From the NCBI RefSeq assembly GCF_002994745.2, contig NC_037094.1, positions 28,184,956 through 28,248,955 of the forward strand: a stretch of DNA of 64,000 nucleotides, written 5' to 3'. The notes beneath the pieces are model-generated. The model was not told the DNA's origin. It saw only the letters and a list, made by a program, of their open reading frames with translations, and searched no databases. The position numbers were made by a program, and so were the translations under genes. This stretch comes from Rosa chinensis. Taxonomy: Eukaryota; Streptophyta; Magnoliopsida; Rosales; Rosaceae. This document shows positions 54,979 to 64,000 of the stretch, in pieces; the first letter of the stretch is position 1; each line of letters starts with the position of its first letter.

Positions 54979-56066
54979 CCTGAAAAACAACACAAGATTA
55001 GGGTTAGTTTCGGAGCGAAAAGGCTACCACGAAAAACTATTAAATTTCTGAGCGTAGTCGCTTCCAAGAAATTAGGAATTTTCTGAGCGTAGTCGCTTCC
55101 AAGAAAATCCGATTCCAAGAGGGGTTTTGGATTAGATCGAAATAACGATGTATGTGGTCGATCGTTTTCTTCTCAACAAACTTTAAGTTTGGAGGACTCT
55201 ACAAGCTCCAAGCTTGGAGTGAGCACGAACCCCCACAGTTCGGCTTTTGGTCTCCCCTATAAAGAAGAAAGGGGGGTAGAAGAAGGGATGTTGGAAGTCC
55301 CCAAGAAAAGAAGAAGAAATTGAAAAACTTCAAAAAAACGGGAACTTTTAGAAAAGTTTACCTTAAAAATTGTCGGAAATTTTGGCCTGAAAAATGTCGC
55401 CGGAAAAGTTACTGTAGCTGCCAGAAATGTCACTGGAAGTTACTGTAGCTGCCGGAAAAGTCGCCGAAAAGTGGCTCTAAAAGTTGCCGGAAAGTGTTGA
55501 CAGGGGTGCTGACGTGGCAGTGCGGCGTTGACGTGGCAGTTGCGGATGATGACATGGCAGCTGACTGGACGCCTGCGTGTATGCTGACGTGGCAGGGGAT
55601 TCTGCGGCTTGGCGGCTTGGCTATTTCACTTGGGCTTCGCTGGGGCCTGCTGCACGTGGGCTGGACTTGGGCTTCAGCAGTTTGGGCTTGGGCTGCACAG
55701 GTTTCTTTCTTTTCCTTTTTTTTTTTTTTTCTTTTCTGCCGGTTCAGATATGCTTGACGCCGGTGGCCGGTTCGGTTGAATTTTGGCCGATTCCAGTGTT
55801 GAAATTTCTGGTTCCGGGTTTCTGGGGTGGAGATGCTGCAGGTGGTCGAGTATGGCTGCAGGAGGTGGTGAGGAAAGCTTTGAACCTGGCAGAGGGACTT
55901 TTGCTACTTCCGATGGCCGGTTCGGTGGTTTGTCGGCCGGTTCTGTGGGTGGGGCCGCCGGTTCTGGACTGCTGGAGTTGAGATCTTCAAGGTGGGCGGC
56001 GGTGGTTTCTGGGATTTGAAGGCTACGAATTTAAGATTTTAGGGTTAGGGCTTCGTGCTGATAACG
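54979..56066 (-). other. Element C untranslated leader and PBS
   Basis: GC-rich leader with no coding similarity. A 25-bp direct repeat of TCTGAGCGTAGTCGCTTCCA type sits at about 55048-55105. Plus-strand frames at 55494-56019 are antisense chance frames. A CAGGATGAG junction at the gag ATG parallels the acceptor-like CAGGATGTC of element B. Confidence 0.6.
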
Positions 56067-56284
56067 TGTTTTAGGGAATCAGAAATTGAGAGATAATCGC
56101 TTTGTATTCTCATTGATAATAGGGGCCTATTTATATAGAGGATTACAATGCATAGAATCTCAATCATACAAGGAAAGTAATCGTACATTGATTAGGAATC
56201 TAGATCCTTCTAATTGAACCCTATTACTACTAGGTCAAGTAACCTAGAGTTTGGGCTAAACACAAATTAGGTTTTCCTTGAACA
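56067..56284 (-). repeat. 5' LTR of element C
   Basis: 218 bp, TG...CA bounded, directly followed on the minus strand by the PBS. Confidence 0.95.
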
Positions 56285-56289
56285 GAATC

Positions 56290-59200
56290 AAAATCACATT
56301 ATATTGCTCTCGTATGACTAAGTCTCTCCTCCACAAAAATTAATCAGAGAGTTGGTTCTTGATCTTGATATGTTGTTGGAATCTCTTTGAATTTGCTAAA
56401 AGAAGGATTTCAAGGGTTTTTGGGTTAGAAAATCGAGTAATAACTATATCATAATATTCAATTAATTTAGTTTAAAAAAATTCCAAATTAGATTGTTATT
56501 ACTCGATTCAAAACAAGTCCATCATTTAATACAAAAATAAATTCAAAACAATCTGATTTGGAATTTTTTTAAACCGTAAAACTAGAATTTGCGGGTGGAC
56601 TTGTATTAGCAACCACAAGGCTGATGAATTCTTCAGGACAACCGATTTCTAGGTTTCCTACAACTAGTCAATAAAGCAAATCGAAGTTAATGTAACCTCA
56701 CTCGACGTTTTGTGCTTGACTTTTGTTATTTGGCTTTATAGATTAGCATATCAGTTATGATGTGTAGTAATACTAGGTAGTAATACCGTATTTGGAGTGT
56801 TATTCGAACATTTAGCTTTTCTGAAACTTTGATTACAAGGGTGGTTTTGAAAAGCATAACTATGGAGAATTTGTTTTCAGACATTGTACTGGCTCCATGG
56901 ATAGGATCTCAAGACTGTACAAAGGAATTCTCTTAGGGGAATTTGAGGCCTAAAAACTAGTCTGGTTTCTGTATACTTGGCTTCAAAAATGCTCTTTTCT
57001 TTTCAATTTGTGTGCTGAGATTTTTTGTTTGGATTGAGTGATGATGAAAGCGGGGAGGGGGTGGTTGTATTATTGAATTGTGGTTCTCGTGAAACAAAAG
57101 TGCTAGCTTGTGTCCCTCTATAACCACTTCAATTTTGATTTCAGCATGGTTGTTGCACCAGTTAACTAGCTAGTTTTCTGAGAGGATTGGGAATAATTTG
57201 AATCATCAGTTCAGGGTCAGTAAATCTGAATCTAAACTCCAAACTATGTTTTTGTGAATCGGATTCCTCATATCTATAGCATTTTGCATTGTCTTATGCT
57301 TGGTAGGCCTTCCCTTTTATTATGATGGAAAAGATTGGGATTTTTTCATGTAGGCTTCTTGTTAGTAACTTAGTATCATGTTGTATGGTTTCGAGACCAG
57401 CTAATTTTACTGTCCCTGCATGATTATGGCTTTTGTTATTACTTAACTTCTAATTTCTGTTTTCTTTCTTTAGGGTGCTAGTTTGATTGCTCAGTTTAGA
57501 CTTAGTGAATTTCATAAGAAGAGGGTCTAGCCACTTCTTAATCTTCATTGCATATTATTGTAGACACAACAAGATTTCTTTTTTGTCGTGTACGCATTTT
57601 CATCTTGTTGCGCAAGCTGCTCCTTGTTATTATGCACCCAATAGTAGGTCAAGAAAGGGATTTTACTGGATAGTGTAGGTCCTGGACAGTTAAATCTCCA
57701 ATTTTCATCTTTCTTCTAGCTATGCTAGTTGCATTCCATGATTTAGTGTTATATGGGTACTGCAGTTTACTTAAACCAAATGATCAAAGAGGTGGTAGGT
57801 TCTATTGATTTATGTTTCTCCATTGCTCTTCGAAGAAGCCAGTAGTTCAGGGCTTCTGTAGTCACTTATGACTTATGAGTACCAATTTATTCTGGACATG
57901 ATGACTTAACCTTTACATCTTGGTTCTGTAATTCGAAATGTTTTCTCCTCGATCTGCATTTGTTTAGATCAAGCATAAGTACTGATGCCTGTCAACTGGT
58001 TTGAAGTTACATATTGACTTTGTCCACGTACTATATATGTAATTGTTTTTAGTTTCTGTGGGGTGTAAAAAACCTTGGTTCTTAAACTGGTTGGCATATC
58101 AACTTCTTGTGACGGGGAAAATGATTATGTATGTATTTATAGCAGCTCAAAGATGAGGATTTAATTAGTTTAATATATATGGATATATATCTAGCCCAAC
58201 CTTATTAGAGTTTCCTGATCAATTGTGGTGTGCATGTAGCTAATCATTTCTATTTTTATCTCAAATTGTTCATGATCTTTTAAATGAGGTATCCCTCTAG
58301 TGAAACTGGTCTTGATGTTGATTAATTGCTGCCTATTCCTGTTATGACAATGAGATTGTTGGCTGTGAGTGAAATGCTCATGAACAATGTTGATCTTCTT
58401 TTCTTCAAGGGTTAGGTTTGCTGGTGGCTTGGGCTCCCAAAGTTGTGGTGCAATTGTATTACAATGAAAGAATTGCCATATTTGAATCTGATTCTCCATT
58501 ACTGATTAGTCATGCAGAAATTGTTGGGATCAGTAATGGAGAATCACACAACTCACATCTGAATCCCAAAGTTGTGCTGCTAGTATCTAGCAGTATCTAA
58601 TCTGAATTTCATCAATACCCATATATATTACATTGTAATGTATCAATGTCGATATGCATTTATTTTCTTTAATTTACATCAATGTTGTTAGTTGTGGTAC
58701 TATCACCTTACTGCTACCTTTTTAATTATCAGAGAATGTAATGCTGCTGATCTATGCTTGAAAATGCCACCACAGAGGAAATGCCCAACTCAATCAATGG
58801 AAAGTGCACCACAGGTACTTCCTTGTTTCTTTCTAGGTTTGGTGTTCGCTGTTTCTTTACCAGCAAGAAAGTTTTCTATTGTATTCTTAACTTTTCTTTT
58901 CTTCCTGTCTCTTTTCTCTTTTTTTATTTTTTATTTTTTATACTTTTTTTCTCATCTGTCATGATATTCTCCTTTCCCATATTGACAGTTTCTGGGACAA
59001 AATACGCTGTTAATTTATGACTCTTTCTGCAGATTGACGTGCTCTACTAATCAAAAATTAGATAAGCGATTATATCATCAAGTATTTTAATATGCTGCGA
59101 TTTGGTGATTCTAATAATACATCACAAAGCTACAAGAAGAATATGATATAGAGAAAATAAAGACAAGAAAATTGATCAAGAATTCAGGACATGAAGTAAT

Positions 59201-59549
59201 TGTTTTGCATTCCCATATTTTTTAACAACAAGAAATTAAGTTTTACACAGGATTAAAAGACAGAACTTGACTGCTTTGAATTCACAAATTTGGAGTCTCA
59301 TGAACCTTTAGACTAATTGCTTATACAATGTTCATATTTGCCTGATCTGATTCTTCTGCAAAATTTGGAAATCTTTCTTCAGCTCAGAAGCAGCTTCAGG
59401 AATACAGCCGGTCAGTATCCCCTCCGGACAAGTGATTTGATTCAGTGGATGATCAAATTATCAACCGAAGCCTCTTCTTCATCTTGACTCAGCAGCGAGT
59501 TTCGAAATGAGTATGGTTTGGATCAAAGATCCGCTTCATTAGTGTTCAC
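56290..59549. other. Spacer upstream of element C to SAUR8
   Basis: AT-rich intron-like DNA. Short exon-like openings flanked by splice-like signals occur (TTCTTTAGGGTGCTAGTTTG at about 57468, then GASLIAQFRLSEFHKKRV; CTTGTTGCGCAAGCTGCTCC at about 57603), but I cannot join or identify them. 59200-59549 is the SAUR8 3' flank, matching the SAUR5 and SAUR7 flanks. Confidence 0.4.
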
Positions 59550-59801
59550 TCACACACTTAAGCGAGAAGTGAGATCAATGAAAGTGTCCTCACTGCAAGG
59601 AATTGTGATACCACCCATGGGATGATGGTATCCGAATTCTTCTTCAGCTTGACTCAGCAAATCCTGAAACAAAGGTTGGTTCAAATATGATATTGGAACC
59701 ACAAATCGTTTCTTCTGGCGCTCTCCAACATAGACTGCAAAGTAGCCTTTTGGAATCTCTGATGTCTTTGTGTTAGTGATTCTAGGCAATCGGAAACCCA
59801 T
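59550..59801 (-). CDS. SAUR8: small auxin-up RNA protein, 83 aa
   Basis: An intact SAUR with [20 protein letters not shown] and the same residues 1-70 as SAUR6, then [16 protein letters not shown] at 59801 in the conserved context, though the base after ATG differs in the leader (CCCATGCTTTCTG, plus strand). The TATA box (TATATATAG) is at about 59931-59939. The C-terminus is of the SAUR2/3/4 type rather than SAUR6 type, which suggests exchange between members. Family role as for the others. Confidence 0.96.
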   Translation of the reverse strand: MGFRLPRITNTKTSEIPKGYFAVYVGERQKKRFVVPISYLNQPLFQDLLSQAEEEFGYHHPMGGITIPCSEDTFIDLTSRLSV

Positions 59802-60010
59802 GCTTTCTGTATACTTAATTGATCAAAGAAGGAAGAAAAGAATTCAAAGGACTTGAGAAATAGAGAAATCTTAATTTGATGCTTTGCAAGGAGAGGAGTT
59901 GATGAGACTCATGAATCTGATCATGTGTGTATATATAGAGAAATGGTATGTTGAAAATCATCTGCTACATGAAATTAGTGGTGAAGAGGCATTGAGATGG
60001 GCTCCAGGTA

Positions 60011-60050
60011 GGAACACTAGCTTGTGAAAAACCACATGGGTTTGTCTTCC
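60011..60050 (-). promoter_or_regulatory. Conserved SAUR upstream block (SAUR8)
   Basis: GGAACACTAGCTTGTGAAAA then ACCACATGGGTTTGTCTTCC, about 210-250 bp upstream of the ATG. Confidence 0.55.
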
Positions 60051-60991
60051 AACTTAAATCACACATAAATGGTACCAACCTAGTCTGCATGCTTGGAGAG
60101 AAACATTGTTCCCTACCTCCATAGCAGACAAGAAGAGAGGGCTACCACAGGTTTCAATTCATCTACCAAACTATGTTGAATGATAATTTTAGGTTATGAT
60201 TAGAGGCTGCCTTGTGAGAAGTCATGTAATCACATGGGTTGGCCTTGCCATTCTCGTAATTCTTTATCCTCCAATAGACTTGCATATATATGCTATTGAA
60301 GAGTCTAATATTGTAGAAACATGTCTTCCCTCCCAACACCTTATCCATAACGTAGAAGAGAAGCTAACAGTAGTACAAAATTTATCTACGAAATAAGTGG
60401 CAGCCTTTAGACATGCAGTTCTGCCTAACATTGACTATTAATGCTGCTCAAGAACAAGATTTTGTGGTGCTAAGAGAACTTTCCATGGGGCTGGGGCACA
60501 AAAACAGTAGCATTATGTTTGTTGGTTCTTCTACAATAGTACAATCTATGATCTCTTGCTTCAAAAACATGAGGAAGTAATGATTCATTTGATGGTCAAG
60601 CATGATGAGAAATCCGGGTAGGTACTGATTTAAAGACTTCAGAATCAGTAGCAGAGATGAGGAACATTGATTATTACTTAATTATCTGGATTTTCTGTGA
60701 ATTCTACATACTCATTTGTTGTGTATTATGTCCTTCATTGTACCCTGGGAACTAAGCTTTCTGTTTGTCTTTTAATAGTGCTGGTCCAAATGTCGTTTAA
60801 ATTTCTCATTTTTCTGCATCTCTATCTCCTCGTTCCATTTGATTCCAGGTAGTTAACCTTTGCATTCTGACTCAGTGATTCAAGCATTTATGAATGCACA
60901 TGAAAAATTGAAATTCTTGCTCACCAGCTGTTTGATAAATTATAACTGTTTTTATTTTTATCTTTTTTTGTCATTCCTGATTTGAAGTACT
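60051..60991. other. SAUR8 upstream and spacer DNA
   Basis: No gene. It repeats the arrangement upstream of SAUR7 (GGTACCAACCT, ACCACAGGTTTCAAT, TGCATATATATGCTATTGAAG) and, at 60840-60950, sequence also found at 10390-10560. Confidence 0.55.
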
Positions 60992-61000
60992 TAATATTTA

Positions 61001-62488
61001 TAACTACTGTTTAGTCCTTGAAGTATGGCTTCGTCCTCGTTTCAGTCCCTGCCTTTTTGATTTAATCCCAAAAGTCCCTGAACTCACAATTTTTAGTCCA
61101 ACCGGTCCATCTCCTCCATTTTCTCCGGTTGCTTGATGACGTGTCAGTCACTCCTTGCCAGCTCAGCGCCACATAAGGCATCCATTGTGTAAAGTGACGA
61201 GAATACCCCTGCTTCAGTTTTTTCCAAAATTTCCTCCATCTTCTTTCTTATCTACTGTTCTCCTTCTTCCTCTTCTCCACTCCCATGCCTGCCCATCGAC
61301 TCCTGCAGTTCACCATTTCCATAATAACACAAATCAAATCCATTTTCCATAGCAAAAACTACAAAGAAACAGAACTTCAATATATCCAATTATCAATGAA
61401 GATTTCAATCTTAATAGCATATGCAGAACTTCAATCCAATTCCAAACCCCACGACCACCACTGGACCAAGACCAAGAAGGTCCGATCAAAACCACATCCA
61501 GACAGAATTCCAGTTCCCGGAAGAAAAAAAGAGCCGCCGGATTAAGAATCGGTTACGCCAGAGATGCCAACGCTCACTCTCTCTCTTTCGACGCCGATGA
61601 CATCATCATCGCCGACGGAACCGATTCGCTTCCCGAACCTAGCCCTTCTTCTGTATCAGTCTTAAACAGTTCTATTGAGACTTCAATGGAGGATGACAAG
61701 AGAGAGAGAGAGAATCTCTTTGTAAGAAAAAGGAAACTCTTACGGACGAACTGGAGAAACTTCTTGCTTCGATCTCTGCTTCGATCTCCTCTACTTCGAT
61801 CTTCTTGCTTCGATCTCTGCTTCGATCGTCACCACCAATCAAAACCTTGAAAAATCCAAATCACCAAAACTCATAAATTAAACACAAAACCCAGAAAAAT
61901 TGAACAAACCCCAAAACAGAGGTCAACGCCCAAGAAGGCAGCGACCTCGTTCTCCACAGCGACTCCGGCTCCGACCTCGTTCTACACCCCCTTCGTACCA
62001 ACACCCCTCGGACCCTTTCACGCCCAGAAGCCACCGGAGCCGCTCCTCTGCTTTGATCTCCTCTCCGATCTCAACTTCGCCGTCGCCGAAAAGCCCAAGG
62101 TCCCTCTGCATATGCTATTAAGAGTTGAAGACCTTTGAACTTAGAGTAGATGGAGATTCGCCATCGGTTCCGTCTCCAAGGTCCCTCTGCATATGCTATT
62201 AAGAGTGGAGAAGAGGAAGAAGGAGAACAGTAGATAAGAAAGAAGACGGAGGAAATTTTGGAAAAAACTTAAGCAGGGGTATTCTCGTCACTTTACACAA
62301 TAGATGCCTTACGTGGCGTTGAGCTGGCAAGGAGTGACTGACACGTCATCAAGCAACAGGAGAAAATGGAGGAGATGGACCGGTTGGACTAAAAATTGTG
62401 AGTTCAGGGACTTTTGGGATTAAATCAGAAAGGCAGGGACTGAAACGAGGACGAATCCATACTTCAGGGACTAAACAGTATTTAGCCC
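61001..62488. mobile_element. MULE with long TIRs and captured host sequence
   Basis: 1488 bp between 9-bp direct repeats TAATATTTA (60992-61000, 62489-62497). TIRs of about 265 bp (61001-61270 and 62215-62488) carry TTTAGTCC(T/C)TGAAGTATGG at the outer ends and run in to GAAGAAGGAGAACAGTAGAT. The left terminus looks clipped by about 4 bp against the right one. The interior is partly GC-rich and gene-like, without transposase. The TIR sequence differs from the 1-7 kb MULE family. Confidence 0.87.
61440..61850 (+). pseudogene. Unidentified gene fragment inside the MULE
   Basis: One frame reads GLRIGYARDANAHSLSFDAD, then DIIIADGTDSLPEPSPSSVS and SSIETSMEDDK before a GA run. The acidic, Ser-rich composition and codon bias look like a real exon rather than transposon DNA, but I do not recognise the family. 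Downstream, 61760-61820 repeats CTTGCTTCGATCTCTGCTTC. 61900-62120 is a second GC-rich piece with Pro/Arg frames that may be another captured segment. Confidence 0.4.
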
Positions 62489-62497
62489 TAATATTTA

Positions 62498-62901
62498 TTC
62501 GCCGCCACTAATGAACATGTATAAACTACTTCACTTGGGATTACACCAAAGCTGTTATTAAAGCAGAATAGAAGGTTTCATAATACCATCTCCTGCTTCC
62601 ATACAGGCAATCACTATGTTGAATTTATTTTTCTTGTAGTCATCATTGTAAATCAGGCTTACTCGTACCTGTAACTATAAGCAGTCCTGTATACTGGTTT
62701 CAAATATCCCTAGGTCTGACATGTAATATAACATCATAACTTATAGGTGAGTAGTCATGTATCCATAGTGCAAACAAGATTGGTCTTGATTGCTGCAGTG
62801 ACAATCAAGCAACTACCAGAAGTGAAATTTATATCTAAGAAATAAGAGGCAGAGCATGAAGCCAGCCTAGCATAAGGTTTGTTATTTCATCTACAATCTA
62901 C
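62498..62901. other. SAUR-type spacer
   Basis: No gene. 62815-62901 matches the SAUR7 upstream sequence at 40575-40755 and is cut off at TCTAC by the next retrotransposon. Confidence 0.55.
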
Positions 62902-63517
62902 TGTTAGAATATGTGGACTTAACATCATCTGACATTACATTAAAATAAAGCCAATCGATTTAATCCTATGGAAATAGCAAGAAGAACATGAATACAACTC
63001 TAATTCTGGTTATCTATTGAGGTGTGTATCTCTCAATAGAAGTAGGAAACTCAATCATTAGTAATTAACCTGTATTACATCAAGTATTTGTGATAAATTC
63101 TAAGTCTCCTAGCCTATCTAGATAAACATGAAGCAGTGTTGGACTCCTTATGGGATGAGTCCAAGTCGTGGTTTTGACCAATATAAATAGAGAGCAAAGT
63201 CCCTGTATTCACCACCGATTTTAAGCATATATTTCAGCCCCATTCTGAAGCTTTTGGTGTTGACTTACAGAAGGCTTCTTGCTCCAGTTCTGCTGCTATT
63301 CATCCCTGTTCCAGTTGCTCAAGATGTCGAACCTAGACCAAGTTGTTTCTCCAGGGATCCAGAGCGTCATTGATCTAGGTGGAGTCCTAGTGCCACTAGG
63401 AAAGCTATTTTGTAGATTATGTGGATGTTGTGCAGCAGGTTTATTTGTTCTTGATGTGTGTTGTATGATTTGATCTTGTGGTTGATGTGAATTGTTATTG
63501 CATCATGTAGTTTAACA
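62902..63517 (+). mobile_element. 5' LTR of an LTR retrotransposon running out of the window
   Basis: 616 bp, TGTTAGAATATGTGG ... ATGTAGTTTAACA, with a TATA region (CAATATAAATAGAGAGC, about 63179-63195). Two bases further on is TGGTATCAGAGC (63520-63531), the initiator-tRNA-Met primer site. The 64-codon frame at 63279-63473 lies inside the LTR and is not a gene. The preceding bases TCTAC are the expected left TSD. Confidence 0.85.
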
Positions 63518-64000
63518 AATGGTATCAGAGCTTAGGAATTTCATAAAACACATATCATGAGTTTTTGTTTTGTTTTAGAAAACCATACTGTGAAAATTAT
63601 TTTCTGGAAAATAAAATATATTTTCTATTTATTGTAAAGCAGGCCTTAAGTATTGTTTAACCCGTTTTGGTACTAATCCAATTCATTAAGTAAATAGGCC
63701 CAAACCCGAGTCCAGAATTTATATATTATTTAAAGAATATTACTGTTAGAACATAATGGTCGCTTATGCTTTAGGGATCGGTTTGAGTAGGGCTCACTGA
63801 GATTGAATTCTCAGTTCTAAGGATTCAAGACCCTCTTTTAGAAATTTTGGATTAACAGAAGGGTTAAAATTGTTGCTTGTTCTTAATTTTTGCTTCCGCT
63901 AAAATAATTGATCTAGCGCTGTAGCAGAGGCCAAGGTATGTTATTGAGATTCTCAGAACTTGTTTTTCAATTTCTGCATATGGAAAGGGTTGTCATATGG
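63518..64000 (+). other. PBS and leader of the same retrotransposon
   Basis: Begins with the PBS. The rest is AT-rich leader with no ORF before the window ends, so the family cannot be named. Confidence 0.6.

Larger units (their letters stand above)
49882..56284 (-). mobile_element. Copia element C, defective, related to B
   Basis: LTRs 49882-50099 and 56067-56284 (218 bp each) are flanked by perfect TSD GAATC (49877-49881, 56285-56289). On the minus strand the LTR begins TGTTCAAGGAAAACC and ends CCCTAAAACA; by eye three substitutions separate the copies. The PBS (CGTTATCAGCACGAAGCCC, minus strand, 56048-56066) matches B. Gag and pol are broken by frameshifts, stops and a deletion at the gag-pol junction. 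The element is in B's clade but has clearly diverged in its LTR. Confidence 0.95.

Noticed and set aside
54862..56019. Plus-strand frames (54862-55086, 55494-56019)
   Set aside because: They are antisense to the gag start and leader of element C and show no domain or repeatable conservation.
57460..57680. Possible small exons flanked by splice-like signals
   Set aside because: The pieces (GASLIAQFRLSEF..., LVAQAAPCYYAPNS...) are too short to assign and could not be joined into a gene.
63279..63473. 64-codon frame with hydrophobic Cys-rich end
   Set aside because: It lies wholly inside an LTR, between its TATA region and the PBS.

Overview
The window is nuclear DNA of a flowering plant: SAUR auxin-response genes, a U6 snRNA gene with the plant USE/TATA promoter, spliced-gene remnants, and plant-type Ty1/copia, LARD, CACTA, LINE and Mutator-like (MULE) elements. 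The gene families and repeat style suggest a eudicot, perhaps Rosaceae, but that last step is a guess.

The native backbone is a tandem SAUR cluster, all on the minus strand: SAUR1 (8671-8931, mid-frame scrambled), SAUR2 (11389-11688), SAUR3 (14281-14565), SAUR4 (16463-16708), SAUR5 (18781-19060, frameshifted), a relic at 20613-20918, SAUR6 (21735-21986), SAUR7 (39713-39964) and SAUR8 (59550-59801). Each has a TATATATA box about 110-140 bp upstream of the ATG and a conserved CACATG-containing block about 190-235 bp upstream. A unit of about 2 kb holding SAUR, upstream DNA and a U6 locus is duplicated (8211-10360 and 21268-23560). The first copy keeps a full U6 gene. The second keeps a canonical U6 promoter but only the first bases of the RNA. 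Other host pieces are a short protein with two F-box motifs (48756-49247) and an RPW8-like N-terminal fragment (17648-17947).

1-7.2 kb: two MULEs of one family, pointing away from each other, carry different captured gene pieces (a DUF630-type N-terminus and a COG4-like exon). Between them lie a nucleotide-sugar-transporter exon remnant and a LINE tail. 7.8-8.2 kb: a copia 5' LTR with its leader. 27.4-28.7 kb: a CACTA terminus abutting a copia 3' end. 28.97-39.47 kb: copia element A (TSD CTCAT), broken by frameshifts, a nonsense codon and a nested 5.5-kb LARD (30732-36267, TSD TCATC) that carries a roughly 33-bp minisatellite.

41.24-48.14 kb: copia element B (TSD ACATT), apparently intact, with LTRs that look identical and separate gag and pol ORFs. 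49.88-56.28 kb: related copia element C on the minus strand (TSD GAATC), with near-identical LTRs but wrecked gag and pol. 61.0-62.49 kb: a third MULE with TIRs of about 265 bp (TSD TAATATTTA). From 62.9 kb: the 5' LTR of another retrotransposon that runs out of the window.

The insertions fall in SAUR flanks and leave SAUR coding sequences uninterrupted, so the locus reads as a small gene cluster inflated by young and old transposons. The strongest leads are the MULE-captured COG4 and DUF630 pieces, the two-ORF copia family with splice-like signals and a PBS that does not match a tRNA 3' end, the dead but recently mobilised element C, and the orphan U6 promoter.
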